Assembly (NCBI GenBank): GCA_037074705.1
Contig: CM073595.1
Coordinates: 74,076,139-74,140,138, forward strand
Direction of reading: 5' to 3'
DNA length: 64,000 nt
Source: Zhengitettix transpicula
Lineage: Eukaryota; Arthropoda; Insecta; Orthoptera; Tetrigidae
In this document: positions 36,873-47,499 of the stretch, piece after piece
Numbering within the stretch: position 1 is the first letter of the stretch
How the letters are laid out: every line of letters begins with the position of its first letter
The notes under the pieces: model-generated
Seen by the model: the letters and a program-made list of their open reading frames with translations, nothing else
Database searches by the model: none
What the model was told of the DNA's origin: nothing
Program-made: the position numbers and the translations under genes

Positions 36873-37121
36873 TTTCAATATAATGTTCTCGGAGTTCAAC
36901 CGGGTTTTGCATAATTATGGTGGAACGCAACGGTTCGACGACTAAAAGCTCTGTCGTCATCTTCGCCTAGCTTTTTCCTATTGGAGAAATTTAATAATAA
37001 TCACAATACTCCCCCAGTACGCCTAGGCGAAGATGACGACAGAGCTTTTAGTCGTCGAAACGTTGCGTTCCACCATAATTATGCAAAACCCGGTTGAACT
37101 CCGAGAACAATATATTGAACA
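36873..37121. mobile_element. Near-perfect palindrome with hammerhead-like arms
   Basis: Arms of about 98 bp (36873-36970 and 37023-37121) around a 52-bp centre, almost identical, so recent or maintained by gene conversion. Each arm carries GAAGATGACGAC...GTCGTCGAAACGTT read outward. Confidence 0.75.
37022..37070 (+). ncRNA. Hammerhead-like motif in palindrome
   Basis: A perfect GACGAC/GUCGUC stem II is followed by GAAAC-GUU (37057-37064). The 5' core reads GGCGAAGA, lacking the U of CUGAAGA. The mirror copy is at 36926-36970 (minus) with one base changed in the GAAAC region. Confidence 0.4.
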
Positions 37122-37639
37122 ACTGCACCGGGAAAGGCTTCAATCTTTGATACTCCATTTTTTATTATAATTTGTTGGCCAATGATCAGTCTTTCGGTAT
37201 GAATCACAATGCTTATGACACTGTATTCATATGACCCGTCGCTTGTATTGTCTGACATTTTATAAACATAAAATACGTGTTAAGAAGAAACCACACAATG
37301 GTAGACTGACAAGATCGATCGGCGTTCTCGCAACAGACTTCTAAATGTAAGGAACTTTCTCTTCATCTGCTTCATCTCTCTATAAATACCACTCGTCCGC
37401 TCTTGTTGGCTTCTCAGGCGTGGTTCGCCTTTATTACGAGCATTTCCCTCGCGTCCGCAGCCTACTGAGAATATTATACACACAAATGTCTACACAGAAT
37501 AGAAGAGGCTAATTACAAATCTTCTTAATAAAGTCATTTTTAGTTGTTTGATGTTTGTGGACTAAAATACGAGACTCTGGTTACAATTGTTACACGAGGA
37601 AACAAGAAGAAACAAGAAGAGGAGCAGCCTCTATTTAGT

Positions 37640-37745
37640 TCATCTGATATATGAACAGAGCGCTCCAACTAGTCAGTTGAACTTCATACAAACCGATCAG
37701 ACACGGAACTTCAGATAGCTCTGTATTTCCGGAACCTTGTCTCTC
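37640..37745 (-). repeat. MITE family C internal fragment
   Basis: The reverse complement matches 35680-35780: TCTGATCGG and AAGTTCAACTGACTAGTTGG, then GCGCTCTGTTCA.ATATCAGATG. No TIRs remain. Confidence 0.7.
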
Positions 37746-38430
37746 AATATGAATAATCTATACATGACATTTAGCCGTGGAAATTTGTTATTATGAGTAG
37801 CAATTTGTTTTACACAAAATCTGTTGTAATATTTAAAATATTTCTTTTAAATGTTTCAAATCCTCAATGTGGAATGTTAGTATTCTTGTTTAAATTTTAT
37901 ATAACTTTGTTATCATTTAATAATGACTACATCGAGGAGGAAATTTTTAAATAGCTACAGTAACGTCAGGTAGGATACGGAGAGTGATCTGAAACGATTC
38001 TTTTCTTGAATAAATACATTATTCTTTGCTAGGAAGCGCAGTTGTTTTGTTCGGAAAAGATAACATCATTCCTATGAATACAAGTACAAAAGACTTGAGC
38101 AACAACAGTTCGTTTTGTTCGACTCGTGTTTGTCTGCGTGAGACAGCGACTCGTGCAGCTTAGTGGAATATCCGTTATTACTTGACAGCTAACGATGCTC
38201 ATGTGTATTTAAAACGAATACTAATGACTTTTAGCCCGAATTCAAAGAGACACATTCGATATTTATGCAGTATCCGTGCTGAGGCTCATAACGTCATTGA
38301 ACTCGATCTTCCAACTTTCCTATGGCTCTTACTAAGTCGGTTTCCCCGTGGAAGTTATTTATCAGGAATCATTTATTGTTAGGTAGATAAAACATTCAAT
38401 AAGTCAAAAAAATAATTATAATCAATGTTG

Positions 38431-38475
38431 CATACAACGCTTCATCCCGTCTTTGGGACCTCATCAACTGATAAA
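38431..38475 (-). ncRNA. Hammerhead-like motif
   Basis: Minus-strand UUGAUGA, GUCCC..GGGAU stem II and GAAGC-GUU. It carries C3-to-U and one GAAAC change. It forms an inverted pair with 40325-40367. Confidence 0.45.
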
Positions 38476-38586
38476 TTAATAAAATTATATATCATCTTCT
38501 TGATGTCAAAGTTGATTCTAAAATATATTTGAAATAATCTGTTTTTAAAAATTCTGTTTTCACAACAAATAAGATTAAACTTACAA

Positions 38587-39705
38587 TTATCTGGACAACG
38601 CGCGGGTATCGGCTGGGTTGGGATGAGTTGACCGGCTGTTTTTTGCGTCGATTAAATATATTTCGGGATGAATTAGATTAATAAAATTTCCCTACATGTT
38701 CTCTGTGTACAATTTCAACCCCTTTCGGACTCATAAGGGTGGGCATGAAGTAGCATTACATAAAAAGAAACCAGAAACTATCGGGATTGTCACTGAGTTT
38801 AATTAATTTCCTTGAAAATAACGGGAAAACAACCGAGATTCGAGTCAAATCGAAGGTAATGGATGTTGCTGAATTTATTTATGACAATCTGGACAACGCG
38901 CGGGTATCGGCTGGGTTGGGATGAGTTGACCGGCTTTTTTTTCGTCAATTAAATATATTTCGGGATGAATTAGATTAATAAAATTTCCCTACATGTTCTC
39001 TGTGTATAATTTCAACCCCTTTCGGACTTGGAAGGGTGCACCCTTAAGGGTTGGCGTGGAAGTAGCATTAGATAAAAATAAACCAGAAACTATCAGGATT
39101 GTCACTGAGTTTAATTATGACATTAAACTTGACCGTTTAAGTCCCCGAAGCGGGAGTGGTCGGGGGTGAAAAATTTCAAACATGTTAAACGGTCGATATT
39201 TGCGATAATTATTTCCTGGGGTTAATTACTTTGATAGTAGTTATACCGATGTTGTTTGTGTATAATTTAACCCCTGTGAGGGGAGCAAGCTTAGGGCTGG
39301 GGTGGAGGTACGTTAAATAAAATCCCGCAAAAACAACCGAGAATCGAATCAATTCCGAGACTATGAATGTCGCTGAATCTAATTGTGACAACCTGGGTAA
39401 CGCGACGGGTTTGGGAGGTGTTGGGCGAGGGAATAAATTTTCAGACAATGTAATCGGCCGATTTTTGCGTGTAATACATTCTTTTTCATTATCACATATT
39501 TGTGGGGGTGGTCATCTTCTAACATGTAAAAACGGCCGATATATTTAGTCAATGACTTCATCCCCCTTCGGCATGGGAGGTGAGCACATTTAGGGATAGG
39601 GTTCGTGGAGCTTTACATAAAAATAGTGCAAAAGTAACCAAAATTGGAGTCTATTGGATGGTTATAGATAAATGACATCTCGGGCAACGCCGGGCACCCA
39701 GCTAG
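38587..39705 (+). mobile_element. Helitron subfamily 2 with tandem internal units
   Basis: Ends GCAACGCCGGGCACCCAGCTAG followed by T (CTAG at 39702-39705). Upstream, CTGGACAACGCGCGGGTATC begins at 38591 and again at 38889, a 298-bp tandem duplication. A third degenerate unit is at about 39386 (GACAACCTGGGTAACGCGACGG). Each unit looks like a worn 3' terminus. No Rep/helicase coding was seen and the 5' TC end is not clear. Confidence 0.65.
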
Positions 39706-40324
39706 TGTTACTATAAAAGCAATATGCCGTATAGGTAGTGAAATATAGCAAGACGTTCGAACTGCCCAGGGGGAACGACACTTTGGAGACAGGCTACTAT
39801 AGTTCTTTAAAACATTCATTATATTCTTACGAACAGACATCCGAAAAGTGTTCTTACCTACCCTGTACTTATGATCTCTTAACTTTTACGGATCAGATTT
39901 TTGGCGTCCAACATATCCTGAACTGAACGCCAATGATTGCAGAATAGTTCATGCACTAACAAGTTTCCGTAACAAAGGTTCGTGTTAAGTAAGCTCCGGT
40001 CTACTCCCACTGTGACCCCAGGGCAGTGGACGACGGCGCATTTTATTTTGACACGACTTGCTATTTCTCTCGTGACAGATTTATAGATTTCATCACTTAA
40101 ATTTGTTACAATAAAATTCACACTACAAAAAAACCAGTAATAAATTACAAATAAAACATATTTCATATGATGATGCATTTTTCTAAAAATAATTATGTAA
40201 GTTTGATCTCATTATATATATATATAATGTATTGCAAAATTTTTACGTTATTAAAAAATATTTGAAAGATTTTTTAAAAAAAATTAGAATCCAAATTTGA
40301 TATCTAGAAGATATATATTATTTT

Positions 40325-40367
40325 ATCAGTTGATGAAGTCTCAAAGACGGGCTGAAACGTAGTGTTT
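40325..40367 (+). ncRNA. Hammerhead-like motif
   Basis: UUGAUGA (40330-40336), stem II AGUCU/GGGCU with a CAAAGAC loop, GAAAC-GUA (40354-40361). Only C3 departs from the core consensus. Flanks match the minus-strand copy at 38.4 kb (AGAAGAT..ATATAT..TTTTAT.AGTTGATGA). Confidence 0.5.
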
Positions 40368-40480
40368 TTAGTTTCTAATATAGATTTTACTTTATTCTTC
40401 TGACTCGTCGGCTATTTTATATATTTAATTAATATATAATAATATTTAATTATTAATTATAATTAAATGTTTATTGGGGG

Positions 40481-40911
40481 GTAACAGGCTACATGAGGGT
40501 AATCCACATGGTGGCAACTCCCCTTTAATAGCATAGGAAGGGATTTTAAAGGGGGGATGCGGAAGGGTAGAAGAAGGTAGTCAAGGGTTAACTAGGGCCC
40601 CCGGGCTATATTTTAAGGATCCTACCCGGCATTCGCCTAAAGAAATGCAGGGAAAACCTTAGAAAAACCTGCATCGGGTAGGTCGGGCATTGGGTACTTG
40701 TCCCACGCCCTTCCGATAGCGGGAGAGGAATTTGCTGTGGACCGCAACATTCTCTTCTCCGTGCCTCGACCAGTTTAGGAGGCAGCTGGCCGACTATTCC
40801 AATGGGAATAGCGAACAACTCTTACCGTATGCCCAAGGTCTGTGACCCCGGAACATACACCTCTCAAAACAGGCCGAGGTGCCTCGGCTTGTGGGAACCT
40901 TAGTTCAAAAA
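40481..40911 (-). repeat. SINE-like family F, full-length reverse copy
   Basis: The reverse complement aligns throughout with 23720-24155, including the GCCCGGGGGCCCTAG block and both palindromic CCTCGGC blocks. There is no obvious target duplication. Confidence 0.8.
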
Positions 40912-42082
40912 CGGAGAGGAAAAGGCATACCCAAAGGTAGCCCCTTCGTATCTCTCCTAAAAGGTTCTGCCTGCGAGAGAACATCCCTCGCATGTCCGAT
41001 AAACATCTGATTTAACATTTATTGTTTGCAAACAGACTGAGAGCGTTACTGTGTTAATATCAGCTCATATTCAATAGACGTCGGGCTTCAGGGTATGGAA
41101 TGAGTAATATTGCACAGTAATTATAATAATTCCCTTAAATTATAATTTATTAAACACAATTTACTAAATTAACATTTTTGGTATGTTCCATAATATTATT
41201 TAAAGACGGGTTAACGTAATATATACTTGTCAATTCCTTGATGGAATAAAATAACTAGGAGAATTCCAGAACAATTTAAGACAATTGGCAAAAAATTTTA
41301 TTCCAGGTTATTGAAACTGTAAAAAATATCTTTAAGGGTAAGATGACACACATCTCCCTGCCACATGTAAGTTTGTGTACAATATTTCTTACGAGTGCAA
41401 AACGATTCTAGAAGGGAATGAGTCAAGAAGGGCAATGCTTAGCAAAACTGGGACCAAAAACATGCTGCAGAAGTGACGTGTTAATCCATCAGGTCACAGG
41501 AACAAAATATCAGAGTTATTAGTATCTTTTTATCGGCGTTGCTTCCAACTAAAACACAAGTAACTGATGAATTATTCATAGCCGGTGAACAGCTGTGTCA
41601 CCTCTTAGACAATTCACTTTTATATTTGCAGGTTATCATCGCACCGTTACAAGCAAAGGCTTAAAAAATTAACGCAACATGGCCTTGAAATATGTATATT
41701 AGAGTTTCTGTAAAACTTTAAACCTGTATACGTCACGGAAATGCTTCAATCCTGTGAGCAGAAGAGTGTGACAACAAACCCGACAACAACAAATAGACGT
41801 TATTGACGACATGGTGGCGTCTGATTTGATTCTAAATATTTTAATTAACATTTTATTAAGTCAACGTGAGTCGTCATATCTTTATTTTCAGATCGTATTA
41901 AAAACTATTCGTCAATAAACAACATTAGTGTTGGTTCCAATTAATTTGAATCGAGCCGGAGACGTTGGAGAGAAAATTCAGAATTATGTTGTGACATTGC
42001 GAGGCAAAGGAAAATAGAGACCGAACAGAGAGTAATTAACGGAGAGACAGACAGACAGAGAGAGAGAGAAAGAGAGAGATTG
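40912..42082. other. No gene recognised
   Basis: AT-rich, with a GA/GACA microsatellite at 42030-42079. Nothing coding. Confidence 0.4.
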
Positions 42083-42745
42083 AGCCGTTGAATAGTAAAC
42101 CAGCGAGTCTGCTGCAAATAATATGGTGACACTATTTAGAATGTGTATTTCAGTTTTCTGTCTCTCCCATTCAGTCTTTCAAAACTGTAATGTACTTTGT
42201 TAAAATTTCATAATGTCTGACAGAAAAAAATTATTAATATTTACATTAATATCGTAGTAAATTAAATTTAGTAACAATAATATATAAATAACTTAGTTCT
42301 GTAATGATTCCAAACCGCAAAAGTAATAAATCTCGTTGGCCAATAAGTATATCTTTGGGGGAGATAATTTTGCATGTCTTTGGTTTACCCCGTAAGCAAG
42401 AATCGGTTCAGTCATCGATGGGAGAGCAGGCATGTAACACGTATTTGGTCGAGGGAGCCAAGTATGAATTGAAATTAATGGAGGAGAAATCAATGAAGAA
42501 ACATAGATTTGACTGAGGGAGCCGTTTGTATTTTTTTAATCATCGTTACGGACCGTAAGCCAGAAATACGTTATTAAGCGAGCTAACAGCATATGAACTT
42601 AAATTAATTTAATTGCCGTTGTGAGATCAGAATTTAAAGTAGACTGAAACGGATCAGCTAGTTTCGCCATTACTGCGTGCCATCAGTGACCGGAACCACG
42701 TTCTTCTGTGTTTTTATTTTACGAACGGTGATGTAAACACCTGCC
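42083..42745 (+). repeat. Dispersed repeat (33-kb match) followed by repeat family I, copy 3
   Basis: 42083-42220 matches 33165-33310. 42330-42745 belongs to the GACTGAGGGAGYCGTTT family (42508-42530) and has the same CGGTGATGTAAACACCTGCC ending as 14290-14310. The two may be parts of one larger element. Confidence 0.6.
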
Positions 42746-42898
42746 GCGTCGTCTTCATCTTGACAACGAATTTAGTTTTAATTTGTGTTAAATAAAAATA
42801 ATATAGTGTTGTCCATCGTTGTTTTACATAAATAAATCAATCTTACATTAATTAATTTAATTTTCCAATGAAATACTAAAGCTGTTACGAGTGATACT

Positions 42899-42899
<1 letters not shown>

Positions 42900-42930
<31 letters not shown>
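42900..42930. repeat. (TA)n microsatellite
   Basis: Perfect TA run. Confidence 0.9.
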
Positions 42931-42932
<2 letters not shown>

Positions 42933-43465
42933 AAATGATTAATGAAAGAAGGTTTAATTAAAAGAAATTCTTTTAAAAAAAATTAATTTTTTTCTTTTTC
43001 TCTTCGATTATGTTAAATGAATGATATTAATTGTTGTCATTTATAAGGATTAAGATAAGATAAATTACTTGATAATTTTAAGAAGTTCAAATGATAAAAC
43101 GGGGCGTGGCTATTAAGTTAAGTCAAGTTGCTTACTCTGATGTTGTTGTGACAGCCACAAACATTAAAGTTAATTGTAAATATGGGGCATATAAAATGTT
43201 TTAAAATTTTAATGATTAGAATCGAATGCACAATTAATTACATCGTGAGAAATTTTATTATTTTAAAATCTAAATAAGTTTGGTTTAAGGTAATAATACG
43301 TTGCACCGATACGTAACGGCAGATTTGTAAACCTTTAATTAACGGTAATTAGATTTAAGTTTTCTTAACGAAATCTGACGATGTAGGGCACATATTGTAA
43401 TAAAATTGAGTTAATCGAAAAGAAAAATCTAGACAATTTTTTCTCAAACTAAATTTGGGGCATTA

Positions 43466-43970
43466 GGTAATACCAATTAAACAGGCTATTAATTGTTAAT
43501 ATAATTTAATTGTTGGCGGTACGGGTGCTTAAAGACAACAATCGCAGCTGATCTTTCTTTGTTAACAATGGGAGACTGGAGACCGCCCGCTCAGAGAACG
43601 CAGTCAGCGACAAGACGCGAAAGAAAAAAGTCTACGTCGAGAACTTCGACATAGCAGTTCGGTCCACGTAGGCAAATAGAAACAGTAAAAGTCTGCGGAT
43701 CCAGAATTATGAATAGGGCTATCTAGGAAGTCCAACGACGAGAAAATAGTTTACATAAAACACAAGTAAACAGTTTTGACGGAGAGACTTATAAAATCGC
43801 AGTTTGGAAGCAGAAGTTTTGCTTCACAAACTGAACTAATTTTCGCATAGAGAGACTTTGAGGAGATCTACGTCCGGCAACTGGCTGAGGGTGAGATAAT
43901 CCAGGTTCCAGGATAGCAGATATATATAGTACAAACATCCATGAACAAAAGCATATTCTAGACGCTAGCT
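43466..43970 (+). repeat. Dispersed repeat family E, copy 1
   Basis: About 500 bp shared with 52876-53400: TAATACCAATTAAACARGC, GCGGTACG..TGC.TAAAG, ACAATCG, AACAATGG, AGTCTGC.GAT, ACGGAGAGA, GCTTCAC, AATTTTCGCAT and AGGTTCCAG. Size and pairing suggest a solo LTR or a large non-autonomous element. No TG..CA ends were confirmed. Confidence 0.65.
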
Positions 43971-45107
43971 CTCGTAAATATTTGCCGACATTATGATTGG
44001 CAATTAAAATAATTATTGACGTGTTGTGGGTATCAATGACAATCCAGGCAAACAGCATGCGTTTTATTAGCACAGTCCTTCTGATAATAGTTTGCGACTG
44101 AATATGGCTGCTTAAGAATTTTTGAGACATTAAAAACGTAGCTCAAGCAAAGCACGGTTGTGTAGCACGATTGTTCAGGCGATAATAGTTACTAACTGTA
44201 CCAGTTCGTAATAAAAGTGAAAGTACGAAATATTCCCAACAATCACTTTAATAATAGCACGAACGAAATAAAGAGAACACAGCAGTCGTATTTGGAAGAA
44301 ACTGGAAAATATTATATCAGTCTCAGAAACTTCAAAAAGGTCTTAGGATATATTCACAATTTTAACATTAGTCAACAGTACAGGGACTGAAAACTTACTC
44401 ATCCACAAAATTTCACCGAAATCTTTGCTTTACGGAGAACTTCACTATCACTCCGACTTTATTTATATATTCTCTGAATCATGCTCCGATAAGAGTAATT
44501 GCCTGAGAAACTGATGGTGCTATTTTCCTTATCTGATATGTAAACTATTTCTAAGGAAGAATATGTTAAAGTTTATTCATCTTCTATCATTGTGTTCCCC
44601 CAGTACGTAGAAGTCAGATTCTTTTGAATTATATACATAAAGGGTCATGTGACAAACTTTGAGGGATGGTACAGGTTACTAAAACATAATTTTTTCTATA
44701 GTAATGTATGCTCAAAAGTGAGACATGAATATAAAAACATCGGAAAGTGTTTCTTTCCAGAAATGTTTACAATAAATGCGACCACCAACAGTAATACATG
44801 TTTGGTAGCGCCGAAGGTGTTATTGGCAAACGATTCCAAGGATGCCAGGCATTTCGCGCACGCTTGCAGCCGCAGTGGCCAGGCCCTCTACCCACAACGT
44901 TGTCGGACAATCCCATCTGCCTATATGCGTTTATTATATAATTCAAGATAAACTGACCTCTAGTGGCTAAAAAGATTTCGTGAAACATATATGATTCTAA
45001 CCATTTTTCTAAACCTTTTGAGCCACTGGAGCGATTGTTCAAAAAATTTGCTTTAGTACTTTTGAGCAGCCGAGGGTGGGGTTTCGACTGTAAATAAAAT
45101 TGACTGT
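43971..45107. other. No gene recognised
   Basis: Open frames up to 113 codons without motifs. No supported gene. Confidence 0.4.
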
Positions 45108-45485
45108 TTATATATATATATATATATATATATGTTTGTTCCGCATCTAAATCTAAACGCGTGGAGAAAGTTCAACCAAATTTTGTCCACATGCTTCTTT
45201 AATACCGTAAACAAACACTGTGGGGGTAAGACACGACTACAATTTTAAAACATGCTAAACAGGTCTTAATTTATGTCGAAACAATAATTTTCTGGGTGAA
45301 TGAGATTATCAGTGTTTTCCCCCAATTTTTTTTTTATAATATCTACCATTCTTTCGGTGTGGGATGGGAGCACCCTTAGGGATCGGGGTGAAGGGGAGTT
45401 ACATAAAAATAGCGCGAAAACAACCGAAATTGGAGTCGAATTCGGGGTTATGGATGTCGCTGAGTTTAATTATGACATCCTACAT
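45108..45485 (+). repeat. (TA)n plus Helitron subfamily 2 fragment
   Basis: A TA microsatellite (45108-45133) runs into TTTGTTCCGCATCTAAATC, AAACAAACACTGTGGGGGTAAGAC and GGAGCACCCTTAGGG..GGGGTG, ending TTATGGATGTCGCTGAGTTTAATTATGACA. This is the same layout as 57781-58195, but the CTAG end is lost. Confidence 0.65.
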
Positions 45486-45586
45486 TGGACGACATATTTG
45501 AGTTCTACCGGCATCTCTTCCTAAACAATGCAAATTATGAGCTTCACGTGAATTGTCTAAACACAACCCCAAGTACGTTCAATGTT

Positions 45587-45782
45587 AAAATACCTGTTAG
45601 ATTTTATTTCCCCCGGAAAAATTAAAGGCTGTTTTTTTCTTGCTAATTTAATCAATTTTAACGTCTTGCACTCGTTCCCGCATAAAATACCTGTTAGATT
45701 TTATTTCCCGTGGAAAAATTAAAGGCTGTTTTTTTTTCTTGCTAATTTAATCAATTTTAACGTCTTGCACTCGTTCCCGCAT
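45587..45782. repeat. Recent tandem duplication, two ~98-bp units
   Basis: Units 45587-45683 and 45684-45782 differ only at ccccc/cccgt and in the length of a poly-T run. The adjacent minus-strand open frame (45747-45959, 70 codons, ...RLSRHVHYLKRMKVNSF...) is unrecognised. Confidence 0.9.
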
Positions 45783-45959
45783 CAGCGTCATTTGGGCGAG
45801 GGCAGCTTGAAAGGAACCGTCACAGGTATGTATGTCACAGAACGAGTTCACTTTCATACGCTTCAAGTAGTGAACGTGTCTACTGAGGCGACTGCAGGCA
45901 TTGAAGCCGCGTGACTTAACCGCGAGCTTCACGAGCTGCATTTCAATCGAATCAAACAC

Positions 45960-46789
45960 TCCTTTCTAAGTATATTTTCTTAATGTCTTTTATCGCGGAA
46001 ACATACACATGAAAATTATTACGGAATACGAGTACACTTCAAATAAAATTATAATTGTAATCTCTGATCAAAGATTATTAACGTGCTTCATTTTTTACTT
46101 TTTACGATTTACATTACTTTCCCATCTACGTCTGCTTCAAATCAATTCAACGGACCTTGCAATGGAAAACCATTCATTCTTAAATCTTTTTAAATTTCAA
46201 ATAAAGCTATTTTTATGACGTATCGATTATTGATTCCCATGTCACAGTATACGTAGACTTGTTGCAGATTTCGCTGGGGCAAGCTGGTTCATGTTCTTGA
46301 CATTTTGAACCCTGGCGGGGGGAATTGTACTGCTTTATCTTGGCCGAGTGTTTCACAAGCCAGGGCGATAGGCTCTCGTCCAACAAACTTCTCTTCTCTA
46401 GAGACACGAACGTTACACAACAACAATGCTAAAGATGCAAAAATCATTGAAAACTGTTCCGCCACTGTCTTCATTCACGAAGAACACGGCAAACAACTTT
46501 TTGTTACGCATTTGAGTGATTCCTATTGAAATGAAACGATGGTAAGGATTTTACGTGAAATTGTTAGATTTGTAATTTGATATATATGCAATTTTAATTT
46601 TTTTTTAAAAAATAATAGGTTACTTACAATCATTCTATTCCGACGCAATCATAACAAGAAAAAACGAACGACTTTACTACACGAAATGAAACTTTTCCTT
46701 TCGTGAGTCCATTATTTTCAAACCCCTCACTCCATTTGCCTAACTCCAACAATGCTGTCCCATAATAAATTTACTCTCCATATTAACAT
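45960..46789. other. No gene recognised
   Basis: A minus-strand frame at 46289-46474 begins MKTVAEQFSMIFASLALLLC, which looks like a signal peptide, but it ends after 61 codons and has no recognisable family. Confidence 0.35.
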
Positions 46790-46975
46790 AGCCCTCAGCC
46801 GACAGACTCAACATTTTGCGTCGCAGACATCCTACAATGGTCCTTTCCTGCACGTCTAAGAGCAATAATATCAGTCGTGGATGGGGAAGACAGAGTTGTT
46901 ATTCGTTATGTCTTTCTGCCGGTTCCTAGAGTGTAATTTTATAAAAACCCAGGCATATCAAATTATGCCCCCTTA
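46790..46975 (+). repeat. Dispersed repeat family H, copy 1
   Basis: Shares CCGACAGACTCAACATTTTGC, CAGACA..CTACAATG.T, CCTGCACGT.TAA and GTAATTTTATAAAAA..CA.GCAT with 63755-63935. Confidence 0.6.
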
Positions 46976-47045
46976 CACAATACGGAATAGGAATTAATGA
47001 TTCATTATGTCACGGTTTGCGGCATTAACGTTGGAACACCATCAC

Positions 47046-47374
47046 AAATGGTTAATTTTTGACAGTCTCCATATCGGTTGAGGCATTGTTGCGTCGTGGG
47101 ATGAGGTTTAATATTCCCTGCTGGTAAAAATCCTGTCCTTGCGTATACAGGCACGTTGTCGCGAAGTGTTTCGCTTCCTCATCTGAAGCGATTTGTCGGC
47201 CTCCTAGACGCTCCTTCAAGTAAGGTAAAAAGGTGAAAGTCTCTCCAAGGGCGTCATCTTCCTTCACGACAACGTGTGACCTCATACAGCCCAGAAGCAG
47301 TTTCGCTGGGACATCATCGACCACCCTCCCTACAGCCCAGACTTCGCTCCAAGCGACTTTCACTTGCAGGTGTC
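47046..47374. pseudogene. Rearranged mariner transposase: catalytic and C-terminal parts on opposite strands
   Basis: The plus strand (47247-47373) encodes GVIFLHDN(stop)PHTAQKQFRWDIIDHPPYSPDFAPSDFHL, the second and third catalytic aspartate region of a mariner (DD34D) transposase, with about six residues deleted between HTAQK and QF.W. The minus strand (47245-47046) encodes the natural continuation, FLPYLKERLGG..SDEEAKHFATTCLYTQG.DFYQQGI..LIPR. The DFHL codons occur at both junction sides, so one part has been inverted at that point. Non-functional. Confidence 0.8.
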
Positions 47375-47499
47375 ATGATTAAGCATTCTGCTTTCTTTTC
47401 ACGTTCAACTTCAAGTTCTACAGATAGAGGCAATGGGAAACCCGAATAACAAAATTCTAACAAATTCAATCATCATAAATTTAAGTTAAGTTTTTATTC

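Noticed and set aside
45747..45959. 70-codon minus-strand frame with a cysteine/histidine-containing segment
   Set aside because: It reads into the tandem duplication, has no recognised motif and lacks splice support.
46289..46474. Signal-peptide-like MKTVAEQFSMIFASLALLLC frame
   Set aside because: Only 61 codons with no family match or supported splice sites. A hydrophobic start alone is not evidence of a gene.
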